Counted from the stretch's first letter, positions 25,270 through 34,700 are shown. The stretch: DNA of 50,266 nucleotides from a bacterium (GCA_020350885.1 CP070727.1:1921580-1971845); one strand, 5' to 3'. The notes: generated from the sequence alone by a model not told the origin. Numbers and translations: made by a program.

Positions 25270-26345
25270 ATACACGAATCATAAAAATCATCATATTTTT
25301 TAAAGAACATTGGCCAATCGTATCCATATTCGTTTTTGCTCTCGTGATCCGGATGTATTTTTCACTAACCACGCAGATGCCCGAGTTTAATTCCGAGATG
25401 CATAATAACGTTGCCAAGGCACTCGAGTGGAAACTCACCCAAAGCGACGCTCCAATCTATCCTTTATTCCTAAAGGTGATCTACTCCATCTTCGGCGAAG
25501 GCAATCATACGTCGGCACTTATCATACAGGGACTCATCGGATCCTTGATGGTTATCGTTATCTATCTGCTCGTTCTTCAGGTATGTAATCGTAGGGCCGC
25601 ATTGCTGTCGGCGGGGATATGTGGAATCTATCCGGCTTTCATTATCTTTGAAATATCGCTATTCCCCGAATCTCTCTTGATCTTTCTTGCAGTGTGCATC
25701 ATGGCATTATCTGTATCTGTAAAAATAAACCAGAAGAAAAAATCCATTCTTCTCGGAGCCCTCATGGGATTGGGGATGCTCACGAAACCGACATTTCTTT
25801 TCTTCCTGCCTGGTCTCGCGCTGACGACGAAGAAACGGCTTCTCTTCCTTCTAACACTCATCATCGTATTGATCCCATGGACGGCAAGAAACGCAGTGGT
25901 CTCTCGCACCTTGTATCCCCTGTACCAGCCGAAAGCCTACATGGTAGATTTGAGTAAATATACATTTTCAAAAGAGAGCTTGGGCCTTTTCAACAGGTTA
26001 TACACGAATACATCGTTCGTACTTCGGAAGTCGTGGGACGAACCGAATATGCCGAAGCTTTTCGAGAATAGGCACAACAACACAGGTCTCTTACAATATT
26101 CCTACACGGTGGTGTTGATCCTCGGTCTTATCGGAATGGTCCGGTTCTACCGAAAGGAACACAGGCAGTTCATGCTGCCGGTTCTTCTCTATATCGTTCT
26201 GGTGATCTTCTTCACGTTTGTCAAGCACAGATACCGCATGCTCTTCGAACCGGCTCTTATTGTGTACACAGCCATCCTTCTGGCGGGCGGCTCATGCGAG
26301 GCTCGATCATTACAAGATACCTCAGGCACGGGGCGGGACGGCTGA
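25266..26345 (+). CDS. GT-C integral membrane glycosyltransferase, paralogue 2
   Basis: 359 residues from the ATG at 25266, chosen because it overlaps the preceding TGA in an ATGA junction; an upstream in-frame ATG at 25227 lies inside the previous gene. It has the same plan as its neighbours: IYPLFLKVIYSIFGEGNHT after segment one, GICGIYPAFIIFE and LFPESLLIF. The first loop reads EFNSEMHNN, without the D-x3-Y of paralogue 1. It may act on another sugar or be impaired. Confidence 0.85.
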   Translation: MNTRIIKIIIFFKEHWPIVSIFVFALVIRMYFSLTTQMPEFNSEMHNNVAKALEWKLTQSDAPIYPLFLKVIYSIFGEGNHTSALIIQGLIGSLMVIVIYLLVLQVCNRRAALLSAGICGIYPAFIIFEISLFPESLLIFLAVCIMALSVSVKINQKKKSILLGALMGLGMLTKPTFLFFLPGLALTTKKRLLFLLTLIIVLIPWTARNAVVSRTLYPLYQPKAYMVDLSKYTFSKESLGLFNRLYTNTSFVLRKSWDEPNMPKLFENRHNNTGLLQYSYTVVLILGLIGMVRFYRKEHRQFMLPVLLYIVLVIFFTFVKHRYRMLFEPALIVYTAILLAGGSCEARSLQDTSGTGRDG

Positions 26346-28435
26346 AGCCGCAGATCGGTCCCGATTCCAGAAAGTACCGGTATATTCTGTTCGCGGCATG
26401 TCTCGTTGCCCTGGTACTCCGCCTGTACTTTGCATGTACCGCGGAACTCATTCCCCACAGCCTCCACCTTGCCTACTACAACCGCATGGCCGTCGAAGGG
26501 CTGATCGACACCGATGACGCCCCGCTCTACCCAATGATAGTACGAACGATATATGGTGTGTTCGGTGCCTTCAACCAGAGGGCAATCTTCGTTATCCAGG
26601 CGATAGTGAGTACACTTGTAGTTCCGCTCGTGTACGCGATCACGTCGAAACTCCACAGCCGGACCGCCGGACTTGCGGCCGCAACCATCTGTGCCTTGTA
26701 CCCGAACTTTATCGCCTATAACCTCACCACCGTCACGGAGACGTGGGGCATTATCCTTGTGGTTTTTCTCATGTTTACTCTGTCTTCGCAATTGAATGAT
26801 ACAGAACGTGCCGTGTACACCGCCGTCTTCGCTGGATTGGGGATTCTGTTGAAGCCGGTCTTTCTGTTTTTCATCCCCGGGCTCCTGATTCACATCAGAA
26901 GGAGAATCACATTCATGATCATACTCATACTGATGTGTTTACCCTGGACGATTCGTAATTCAATCGTTGCCGGAAAGCCCGTACCCATATACGATAAAAG
27001 TGCATACCACTTCGATCTCCATAAATACTACAGAATCCAGGACGGTTGGGAAACGCTGGACAAGATATACGACGACGTCTCTCTCGTCCTGACAAAAGGA
27101 TTCTTCACCGGCAACACCGAAGAGATAGATAAAAAAGTGTTGAACATGAGATACAGCGAGATATATTTCTTCGTATTCATCACACTTTGCGGACTCGCAG
27201 GTTTAGCGAGATACTACGTGAAGAGGCACAGGGCTATCACAATGCTAATTCTCGGATACATTGCTACAGTGATCCTACTTTCGATGTTCACGTTGCGGTA
27301 TCGCGCGTATCTCGAACCATACTGGATCATCTACACAGCCATCCTGTTGTGTGGTATCGGCAGGTCCACACGTGAATATGTTTCCCGAATGCGTTCGAAG
27401 AAAATGAGCATCGTACCACTTCTTTTCCTCTCCCTTTGTGTGCCTGCCACAATTCTCGGTGATATCTTGGAGGTTCCTTCGCAGTACCCGACCATACAGT
27501 CTGCCATCAATAATGCAACAAACGGCGACACGATTTTGGTTGCCCCCGGCACATATGATGCTCCGGCCGGTGTTACCTTCGACACTAAGGCCAACATCGT
27601 ACTGCTCGGTGAAACCGGAAGGGAAGAGACAACTGTCTCCGGACACATCACGATCAATAACTCCAACCATATTGTCGTAACGGGATTCACCATCGACGGT
27701 GGCGCCTCCATTTCGTGCAATCTCGGAACGATCATAACCGACTGCATACTCACTGGCTCAAACGACTGCGGTTGTACGATCATCAGCTGTCCTGCGGGGC
27801 GTTATTCGAATGTGGAGATCGTTGGAAATATTATCTGCGAAAATACGTATCACGGTATCCGGGCAGAGCTGAGCGGCGGAGAGACGAGTATCCGTGACAA
27901 TGAAATCTACGGCAACGGCGAATCGGGCATATCGATCACAAACTCATACGGAGAGATCCTTGGAAATGTCATATACGACAACGAAGATCATGGCATCGTG
28001 ATCGAACAGGCGACCTTCTCCATTACAGAAAATACAGTAGCGAGGAACACATTGTCCGGTGTCAAGCTGACAGCAGGGGGCGGTGCATTTACAGAGCACA
28101 TTGCACACAACATCGTTGCATTGAACCGGCTCTCGGGCATCATGGGTGATGTCGGAATAACGGCCCACATCTCCTGTAACGATGTCTGGGCAAACTCTCC
28201 GGGAGGTACCGCCAACTACGGCGGAACGATTTCCGATCAAACCGGTTTGAACGGAAATATCTCCGTGGATCCTTACTTCTGTAACGTGTACACAAACGAT
28301 TTTGCCCCGGCGGTGAATTCCCAGGTCTTTCAGCAGCCCTGTGGCATCATGGGGGCGTTTTCGGAGCCGGGATGTTTGGAGCATACTTCGACCGCCACCA
28401 CTTCATGGGGTGCCATCAAATTCATGTACAGATAG
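26294..28435 (+). CDS. GT-C membrane protein (paralogue 3) fused to a secreted beta-helix domain with C-terminal SWGAIK tag
   Basis: 713 residues. Residues 1-365 are a third GT-C paralogue (LYPMIVRTIYGVFGAFNQR, CALYPNFIAY, TVTETWGII); its first loop (PHSLHLAYYNRM) lacks the aspartate. At residue 366 begins MRSKKMSIVPLL with a hydrophobic run ending ILGD, which looks just like a signal peptide. Then comes a right-handed beta-helix of the NosD/pectate-lyase kind: EVPSQYPTIQSAINNA, DTILVAPGTY and repeats such as GIRAELSGGETSIRDNEIYGN. The end is TTSWGAIKFMYR. It overlaps the previous gene by 52 bp. It may be a true fusion, with the internal signal as last membrane anchor, or a secreted beta-helix gene joined by loss of a stop; ATGs at 27389 and 27404 lack strong ribosome sites. 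Confidence 0.85.
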   Translation: MRGSIITRYLRHGAGRLKPQIGPDSRKYRYILFAACLVALVLRLYFACTAELIPHSLHLAYYNRMAVEGLIDTDDAPLYPMIVRTIYGVFGAFNQRAIFVIQAIVSTLVVPLVYAITSKLHSRTAGLAAATICALYPNFIAYNLTTVTETWGIILVVFLMFTLSSQLNDTERAVYTAVFAGLGILLKPVFLFFIPGLLIHIRRRITFMIILILMCLPWTIRNSIVAGKPVPIYDKSAYHFDLHKYYRIQDGWETLDKIYDDVSLVLTKGFFTGNTEEIDKKVLNMRYSEIYFFVFITLCGLAGLARYYVKRHRAITMLILGYIATVILLSMFTLRYRAYLEPYWIIYTAILLCGIGRSTREYVSRMRSKKMSIVPLLFLSLCVPATILGDILEVPSQYPTIQSAINNATNGDTILVAPGTYDAPAGVTFDTKANIVLLGETGREETTVSGHITINNSNHIVVTGFTIDGGASISCNLGTIITDCILTGSNDCGCTIISCPAGRYSNVEIVGNIICENTYHGIRAELSGGETSIRDNEIYGNGESGISITNSYGEILGNVIYDNEDHGIVIEQATFSITENTVARNTLSGVKLTAGGGAFTEHIAHNIVALNRLSGIMGDVGITAHISCNDVWANSPGGTANYGGTISDQTGLNGNISVDPYFCNVYTNDFAPAVNSQVFQQPCGIMGAFSEPGCLEHTSTATTSWGAIKFMYR

Positions 28436-28443
28436 ACGGCGTA

Positions 28444-30393
28444 TTACCTGAGAAGTATCATCTTGCGAGACATGATGCTCTTGCCCGCCCTGAGCCGGTA
28501 GAGATAGATACCCGAGGCCACATTCGCACCCGCAGCATCCCGGCCATCCCAGGTAACTGCATGCCTTCCGGCATCGTCTCGCCGGTCAAGCAGCCTCACG
28601 ACGAATCGCCCCCTGATATCGAAGATATCTAGGCGGACACGGCACCGTTCGGGCAGTGTATACCCGATTGTCGTAACCGGATTGAAGGGGTTGGGGTGGT
28701 TCTGGTCGAGTGCGAGCCGCAGACGGGGAATCGTTACGGGATCCGTCTCGAAGAGCATTCGAGTGTTCTTCTCTTCGATCACTTCGACACGATAGCGAAA
28801 TGTTCCCGCAGACACCGCACCGTGATCGACGTAGGTGAAGACCGTTCCATCTCCCACGATCCCATCCGGGGGAAGCACAAGAGACTCTCCGTTGACACAA
28901 CTCTTCCGGTGTATGTTGAAGCGCGCCCTTTCGTTACATTCCCTCAACGTCCATGTGATTACGACATCCCCGTCCTCATACCGGGCGGCGTACGATACAA
29001 GCTCGGTGGCAACGATATCCCCGTCCGCCGTAACACGGGTGCAGTAGACAAAATTACTCAAGCTGACTGTCGTCCATTGCCAGGCTATGAGTGCTCCCCC
29101 GGAGCAGTTAGTAGTGATATCGGGATATAATTGCCACCCGGGGCTGTTGCAGACAACAATCCCGTCCGCCTTCCAGAGAACGTTCCCGTCCGTGTCGACA
29201 CGCTGTGCATAGAGATCCGATTGGCTTTCGAATATATCCATCCAAACGACAACAGCCCCTCCCACACCGTCAGGGGTCATGACGGGTAAATTTATATTTC
29301 CGGTGGCTGTACACAACTCGACACCATCGCCGTCCCACAGAGTGATCCCTCCCGAACTAATCCTCTGTGCATACAGAGCATCGGTTGCATATCGATCATC
29401 GATCCATATCACGATCGCGCCCCTCGCTCCATCGCTACATATCTCGGGAGCATACTGCCCGTCAGGACTCACACATAGAGGGATCCCGTCGTTTGTCCAC
29501 AGTGATGCACCCGACGAATCCAACCGCTGTGCATAGATATAGTGATCGACTCCGGCCCTCCAATCCTCCCAGGCAAATATGGCATCACCCGTTCCGCCCG
29601 GACAACCCACAGGGTAGGTCTGGCTTCCCGCGGCACCGCATATAACGATCCCATCGGCGCCCCACCTCGCCGAACCGACCGAATCGATTCGTTGGGCATT
29701 CAGGTTGTAGTCGTCACTGAAGTCACACCATGCTACAAACACCCCTCCCGCACTGTCCGTAACGAGTGTGTGCCATATCTGTCTATCTTCTTTTGTACAC
29801 ACGGCAACACCGTTTTCCTGCCAGAGAATAGTGCCGTTCCGGTCCAGCCTCTGTGCATACAGGTCCTCGGGCCCGTTGCGTTCATCCCGCCAGACAACGA
29901 TGGCACCCCCGTGCAGATCGGCGATAGCCTCTATGTAGAGCTGTCTGAAAGTATCGGTGCATACCGCCACACCACCCTCGCTCCAGAGGGGATTTCCGAG
30001 AGAGTCGATCCTCTGTGCATAGATATCTATGTTGTTGGTGCCGGGAGCCTTACTCTCCAGCCAGAATACGATGGCACCTCCCTCTCCATCCGAGACGGCT
30101 TCCGGCGCAAGCTGACTTCCCTCCTCTTGACAGACAGGGACTCCGCCGGGAGACCATAGCAGGTCCCCTTCGGGCGAGATCCTCTGGCCATAGATATCCT
30201 GTGCCGCTCCCCGATTATCATCCCACACCACGATCGCCCCACCCGTGCTGTCCGTTACGATTACCGGATAGTACTGAATGCTCAGCGCTGTGCATACGGG
30301 AATGCCGTCCTTCTCCCATTCGGCTGAAAGCCTAACCGACGCGATAAAGGATACTATGCAGAGGATTACCAAATACATGCTTCGATTATTCAT
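28444..30393 (-). CDS. Secreted eight-repeat (propeller-like) protein with FlgD-like T9SS sorting domain
   Basis: 649 residues with a signal peptide of about 24 residues and GGGGAGG upstream of the ATG. Eight units of about 50-55 residues follow, each of the form YAQR(I/L/V)D, LW, DG(I/V)xVC, P, DGxGGAIVxWxDxR. By length and pattern they could form an eight-bladed beta-propeller. A fibronectin-like part (about 470-555) precedes the C-terminal FlgD-like domain (NHPNPFNPVTT, SGIYLYRL, SRKMILLR), the T9SS type A sorting signal. Its paralogue is at 46036-47979 with the same repeat number. It is convergent with the beta-helix fusion with only 8 bp between. The binding partner is unknown. Confidence 0.88.
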   Translation of the reverse strand: MNNRSMYLVILCIVSFIASVRLSAEWEKDGIPVCTALSIQYYPVIVTDSTGGAIVVWDDNRGAAQDIYGQRISPEGDLLWSPGGVPVCQEEGSQLAPEAVSDGEGGAIVFWLESKAPGTNNIDIYAQRIDSLGNPLWSEGGVAVCTDTFRQLYIEAIADLHGGAIVVWRDERNGPEDLYAQRLDRNGTILWQENGVAVCTKEDRQIWHTLVTDSAGGVFVAWCDFSDDYNLNAQRIDSVGSARWGADGIVICGAAGSQTYPVGCPGGTGDAIFAWEDWRAGVDHYIYAQRLDSSGASLWTNDGIPLCVSPDGQYAPEICSDGARGAIVIWIDDRYATDALYAQRISSGGITLWDGDGVELCTATGNINLPVMTPDGVGGAVVVWMDIFESQSDLYAQRVDTDGNVLWKADGIVVCNSPGWQLYPDITTNCSGGALIAWQWTTVSLSNFVYCTRVTADGDIVATELVSYAARYEDGDVVITWTLRECNERARFNIHRKSCVNGESLVLPPDGIVGDGTVFTYVDHGAVSAGTFRYRVEVIEEKNTRMLFETDPVTIPRLRLALDQNHPNPFNPVTTIGYTLPERCRVRLDIFDIRGRFVVRLLDRRDDAGRHAVTWDGRDAAGANVASGIYLYRLRAGKSIMSRKMILLR

Positions 30394-30581
30394 TGGTTCC
30401 TCCCCGTGGGGAACAGAGCACTATACTCGTCTAAGCGAATAGCAACCCATCTTCAAGGGCTGTGGTAGGGATGGAAACAGGGAACCGACGAATCAATGAA
30501 CAGACAGGATCACATGTAAACTCACCGCATAGTAACGTTACAAACCCCACCCTTAATAAATATAATTATCCCTTAATGTAG

Positions 30582-30611
30582 TTGTCAAGAAATGAGTTTC
30601 CTCGTTATACT
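30582..30611 (+). promoter_or_regulatory. Promoter of the NTF2-like secreted protein gene
   Basis: TTGTCA (30582-30587) and TATACT (30606-30611) are 18 bp apart, about 50 bp ahead of the ATG at 30662. Confidence 0.5.
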
Positions 30612-30661
30612 GCAACCCGTATGCAGTGACATTCATGAGCTCTCTATCGAAAGGATTCACT

Positions 30662-31096
30662 ATGAGAATCTTGATATCGTTTGCCTTGATCATGTGTATC
30701 TCCTCCACACTGAGCGCCGGGGAGTTCGATACGATCGAAAAGGAGATACGGGATACCGTCACCTCCCAGGTGGATCGTTGGAACAAGGGAGACCTCGACG
30801 GCTTCATGCGGTACTACTGGAATTCTCGCGATTTCACGTTCCAGTCCGGTAACAACAGGACCCAAGGCTGGCAGACACTGTACGACAAGTACCAGAAGAA
30901 GTATTTCGCCGATGGTGGAGAAAGGGGAATCCTGACGTTTACCGACATCGAGATACATGTGCTGTCGAAGACAGCCGCATACGTTATAGGTCATTGGCGC
31001 GTTATGGGAGATGAAATATCCGGTGAGGGGCTGTTTACGTTGATACTACGCCGGTATGAGGAGGGATGGCGCATCGTGCATGATCATACTTCGTAA
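30662..31096 (+). CDS. Secreted NTF2-like (SnoaL/DUF4440 type) protein
   Basis: 144 residues from the ATG at 30662, with AAAGGA upstream; an ATG at 30626 is less likely because the signal peptide (ending STLSAG) starts at 30662. The body has the NTF2-like pattern: VDRWNKGDLDGFMRYYW, then FQSGNNRTQGWQTL, a strand ending AYVIGHWRV and EGWRIVHDH at the end. Such domains are ligand-binding or minor enzymes. The specific function is unknown. It stands alone between two leftward gene groups. Confidence 0.85.
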   Translation: MRILISFALIMCISSTLSAGEFDTIEKEIRDTVTSQVDRWNKGDLDGFMRYYWNSRDFTFQSGNNRTQGWQTLYDKYQKKYFADGGERGILTFTDIEIHVLSKTAAYVIGHWRVMGDEISGEGLFTLILRRYEEGWRIVHDHTS

Positions 31097-31133
31097 CGAT
31101 CCACCCCATTCGATTCTACCCGATCCAGCGGTA

Positions 31134-31439
31134 TCACTTCGATCGTTTCTCATACTTCGCACGTTTCTTGAGAAAACTGATCAACGGTTTCAGCTCGTTC
31201 GGAACCTTAGATCTGGCCATGTATATGTTCCGTGTCTGTCCCCCCATTTCGATCGATATGAAATATTGCTCTTCATCGGGATTCGTATCAGCCGACGGCT
31301 CAGGGATACTGAAGAACTCCGATTCGTTGACCATGGAGTTGATCTCGTCTTCTTCCTCGCCTGAGATCTCGGAATTCGTGATGGTAACGGCCTTCGTCAA
31401 GCCGGCAAAGCCACCTGTCTGTTTGAAGTCTATCTTCAT
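31134..31439 (-). CDS. Emfourin-like protealysin inhibitor
   Basis: 101 residues. The N-terminus MKIDFKQTGGFAGLTKAVTI fits the emfourin family, small inhibitors of protealysin-like M4 peptidases, as do the length and acidic middle part. It lies 23 bp after the M4 peptidase gene in the same direction, the same gene order as protealysin-emfourin pairs in enterobacteria. It has no signal peptide, so it should hold the peptidase inactive in the cytoplasm. AGGAT lies ahead of the ATG. Identification is from recall of the family pattern and context. Confidence 0.8.
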   Translation of the reverse strand: MKIDFKQTGGFAGLTKAVTITNSEISGEEEDEINSMVNESEFFSIPEPSADTNPDEEQYFISIEMGGQTRNIYMARSKVPNELKPLISFLKKRAKYEKRSK

Positions 31440-31462
31440 TTCATTCCATCCTACAGATACAC

Positions 31463-32530
31463 CTACAGGACCTTTACATCCTTCCAGGCTTTCTGTACAG
31501 CCTTTTCTTCCAGACTTCCGGAGCCGTACTCCTCCTTTGCCACAAGGATGGTCGCCATAGCGGCGCGCACGAAGTTTGCATCCTTGCCCAGCTTGTCACA
31601 GAGCGTCCGGTACCAGATCAATCCCGTCTTCTCCCATGCATACCCGCCGATCTCCATGGCCGCAAGGTAGAATGCTTGGTTGGGGATGCCGGAATTTATA
31701 TGAACACCTCCATTATCCTGCCACGGAGGCAGTTCCTGGTAATCGTCCATCGTGGCCGGCTGTGGATCGTCTCCGATTACCGGGTGTCCCTGAAATGCGG
31801 TGCCGGGGGCCTTCATCGACCGCAGCGCATACTCTTCCCCAATCAGCACGTTCGCTCCGATCAACCAATCCGCCTTCTTCACATCCTGGTGCAACTTGTA
31901 CTGTTTCACCAGAGATGCGAATACATCCGAAAACGACTCGTTCAATGCGCCGCTCTGATACCAATATCGCAGGGCGGCTTCATACTGTGTCACGCCGTGC
32001 GTGAGCTCGTGTGCGATGATGTCCAGATCCATGGTAAAACGGGCGAAGAGTTCACCGTCACCGTCGCCATACACCATCTGTTCACCGTTCCAAAAAGCGT
32101 TGTCGAACTCCTCCCCGAAATGAACCGTCTGATCGATCACCATGCCACGATCATCGATTGAACAGCGTCCGTAGACGTCGTGGTAGAGACCCCACGTATC
32201 ACCCGCTCCATCATACGCTTCATCAACACACGGATCCTTTACCGGAGGATCGCCTTCACCGCGGGCATGTGAACCAGGCAGGTCCTCCGAATGCTCTGCG
32301 TCATACACCCTTCTCGTGATCTTACATGTATGAGCCGTTATTCCCGACACGAGAACCTCGTAATCGCCCCGCGGGCGTTCCTGAATCGCAGAGCGCTGAA
32401 TACGGAGATGGTTGGACTGCTTGATCGCTTTGAGAGCCGCGGCACGCGCCTTGCCGGCACCCTTCTCGACGATCGAATCGAGCATGTAGGGCGGAATGAC
32501 GCACATGATAGGATTCCTTACATATTCCAT
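31463..32530 (-). CDS. Protealysin-like M4 (thermolysin family) metallopeptidase
   Basis: 355 residues, with GGAGGGG just before the ATG. There is no signal peptide. A short propeptide contains CVIPPYMLDSI, the protealysin-type motif, instead of the long propeptide of thermolysin. Zinc ligands are H174 and H178 in HELTH and E198 in NESFSD; H277 in GGVHINSG is the transition-state histidine, so it should be active. The downstream emfourin-like gene encodes a probable inhibitor. In studied cases, protealysins have roles outside secretion signals, such as host invasion or competition; here the role is unknown. It follows a membrane protein gene by 14 bp. Confidence 0.93.
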   Translation of the reverse strand: MEYVRNPIMCVIPPYMLDSIVEKGAGKARAAALKAIKQSNHLRIQRSAIQERPRGDYEVLVSGITAHTCKITRRVYDAEHSEDLPGSHARGEGDPPVKDPCVDEAYDGAGDTWGLYHDVYGRCSIDDRGMVIDQTVHFGEEFDNAFWNGEQMVYGDGDGELFARFTMDLDIIAHELTHGVTQYEAALRYWYQSGALNESFSDVFASLVKQYKLHQDVKKADWLIGANVLIGEEYALRSMKAPGTAFQGHPVIGDDPQPATMDDYQELPPWQDNGGVHINSGIPNQAFYLAAMEIGGYAWEKTGLIWYRTLCDKLGKDANFVRAAMATILVAKEEYGSGSLEEKAVQKAWKDVKVL

Positions 32531-32544
32531 GGTCCCCTCCTTTT

Positions 32545-33009
32545 TTACTGCTGAATTTCAGCCCCGCGATCAGCATGTCTTCCAAACCGGACAGTGATGA
32601 GCAAGATCAGCGCAACGATGCTAACCGCTGCAATTACATATGAAGGCCACAGTGAGTATGTTTTTACTATTCTCCATGATTCGACATCGTGAATCGACAT
32701 ATGAACATGATCATATCGGAACACCTTTATCATTCCGACGAACCTGAAGATAAAATCGATACCGCAAACGGGAACAGCCAGGGCCCGTGCCCATGGCCGG
32801 TACCAAAAGAGGCCGATGCCCGCAATGATCTTGAGAGACGGGATCAAGGCAACGAAGAGGTAGTACTGAGCAAATCTTGGTTGAATACTCCACGTCAGAA
32901 TGGCCGCCCAGCTATAACGAAATGATCTGACATCCCGCAGAATTACATAGAGCCCGCTCAACAGAACAGCACAGGCGACCACCGGTACCACCTTGCTATT
33001 ACGAAACAT
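32545..33009 (-). CDS. Hypothetical four-segment membrane protein
   Basis: 154 residues with four hydrophobic segments, at about 5-24, 48-70, 76-95 and 120-142 (VVPVVACAVLLSGLYVIL, YLFVALIPSLKIIAGIGLFW, ALAVPVCGIDFIFRFVG, YVIAAVSIVALILLITV). GGAG lies 8 nt before the ATG. It ends 14 bp ahead of the M4 peptidase gene, so they are probably co-transcribed; whether it helps the leaderless peptidase is open. No family recognised. Confidence 0.75.
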   Translation of the reverse strand: MFRNSKVVPVVACAVLLSGLYVILRDVRSFRYSWAAILTWSIQPRFAQYYLFVALIPSLKIIAGIGLFWYRPWARALAVPVCGIDFIFRFVGMIKVFRYDHVHMSIHDVESWRIVKTYSLWPSYVIAAVSIVALILLITVRFGRHADRGAEIQQ

Positions 33010-33131
33010 CCAGCATTCTCCGGAATGTATGTCGATATCTCATCAACATGGCGGATAATCCTCGTATTCAACTACTAACACAATATGTTAAGCAGATTAC
33101 TTTAAGTAATTTCTACATAGTGACCGCAGAC

Positions 33132-34619
33132 TCACCTCAGGAGAACCATCTTTCGTGATAGCATCTCCTTGCCAACCTTCAGCCTGTAGAAATATATCCC
33201 GGTCGCCACATCGACTCCATTCATGTCCCTCCCGTCCCATTCGATACGTTGCAAACCGCTCGAGAGACGCCTGTTGACGAGACATTTCAGAAGTCGACCC
33301 TTGACGTCGTAGACAGACAGTATGACATGAGAATCAACCGGCAAGGTGAATGTGATGGATGTCACCGGATTGAACGGATTGGGATAGTTCTGATGAAGGG
33401 CCAGTGGAACCGGGCTCACCTTCACACAATGTGAAACGGACCTTTTCTCAGAGCCCCCGGTACCGATAACGCCGAGCGTATAGTAGTATGATTTGCCTGC
33501 TTTTGCACTTGTATCGATATACTCCATCTCAGATGGTGGAATCAAGCCGTACCGGTTGATGCATTCACCGACACTGCCCTGTTCGGTGGAACGATACAGG
33601 TTAAATCCGGCCAATTCTTCATCTGTAACAATAGACCAGGTAACATTGACTCCACCTTCGATTGCGATGGCCTCGAAATGTGTGATCAGCACGGCCAGCT
33701 CCTGCGGCGGTTCTACTGTGATCGTCGTGGTACAGGAATCAGAGATACCCGGATAGCCGAGCGTCGTGGCATAATAGGTGACGAACTCCTGTGTCCACTC
33801 ACGCAGCACTACGAGCCGCAAACGGGCCTCCGGCGGCGCATACGTCTCCCCCGGAACGAGGACAGGTGTAATACCCGAGAGTGATCCCGGTTGGCCCGGA
33901 TCGACAACAACGAGTGTCCCGACTGCTGTAAGGTGATAGTAGTACTGCAGGCATATGTCGGCCGTATTCGTAATCTCGAATCCGTTCAATTGAAACATGT
34001 CGTGCCATGACAAGGGAGGAATCGTGGTATCGTTCGGACACTGAACACCCGGCGGCGGGGGCGGATCGATATGCACGGGGAACGGATCGGCCGGATTGCA
34101 GGGACCATTGAACATGAAATACCCGCCGATCACCTCATGCATTGAATTGAATCTGTCACACAGGGTGATATAGATGCCACCCCTCGGACACCGTATATCA
34201 AAGAGTGAGGTTGGATCCCCCACAACGGTTACCATGAACGTATCGACATCACCTACACTCATGATCGGTATCGTTCCGAGCCAGGTGACATCCTGGCCGA
34301 TTCCCAGACACTCCGAATGGGCCACCGTTATACCGGATTCCAATGTGCCGAGCGTCACGGTGACGGTCGGCGGCCATATCGGTTCCAACAGGACCACCTG
34401 CGGTGAAGAGACGAGTATCCTAAATTCATAGCTGTTACCGATTTCCGGCCCCTGCCCTCTCATGTAGTAGAGGTTGATTTCAACAGGGAGAAACGGCTCA
34501 GTGTCATAATCGCAATCCGAAACGGTTTCATCCACGTACAGTGCGATGCCACCGTAATGCGTGTAACCGGCACAAGGAATAAGCACGATAGCTAGTACAA
34601 GGATCGCCAACGTTTTCAT
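33132..34619 (-). CDS. Secreted protein: novel small-family domain plus fibronectin-like part and FlgD-like T9SS domain
   Basis: 495 residues from the ATG at 34619, with GGGAGGAG upstream and a signal peptide (MKTLAILVLAIVLIPCAG). The N-terminal ~180 residues resemble the small tagged proteins at 44234 and 49193: ALYVDE, a cysteine, FLPVEI, then VTVTLGTLESGITV and a following cysteine. Next are a P-rich linker (DPPPPPGVQCP), an Ig-like part with a GEXYAPPEA segment, a fibronectin-like part (VTWSIVTDEELAGFNLYR) and the sorting domain (NYPNPFNPVTS, TGIYFYRL, SRKMVLLR). So the novel domain appears here with the known sorting signal in place of the SWGAIK tag. Confidence 0.87.
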   Translation of the reverse strand: MKTLAILVLAIVLIPCAGYTHYGGIALYVDETVSDCDYDTEPFLPVEINLYYMRGQGPEIGNSYEFRILVSSPQVVLLEPIWPPTVTVTLGTLESGITVAHSECLGIGQDVTWLGTIPIMSVGDVDTFMVTVVGDPTSLFDIRCPRGGIYITLCDRFNSMHEVIGGYFMFNGPCNPADPFPVHIDPPPPPGVQCPNDTTIPPLSWHDMFQLNGFEITNTADICLQYYYHLTAVGTLVVVDPGQPGSLSGITPVLVPGETYAPPEARLRLVVLREWTQEFVTYYATTLGYPGISDSCTTTITVEPPQELAVLITHFEAIAIEGGVNVTWSIVTDEELAGFNLYRSTEQGSVGECINRYGLIPPSEMEYIDTSAKAGKSYYYTLGVIGTGGSEKRSVSHCVKVSPVPLALHQNYPNPFNPVTSITFTLPVDSHVILSVYDVKGRLLKCLVNRRLSSGLQRIEWDGRDMNGVDVATGIYFYRLKVGKEMLSRKMVLLR

Positions 34620-34700
34620 GACGAACTCCTCCCTATTGCCATTTTCCGATGCTCTGTTGCCGCCTATAGACCGTGGAATCTCCGGGATTTGTACAGGTAC

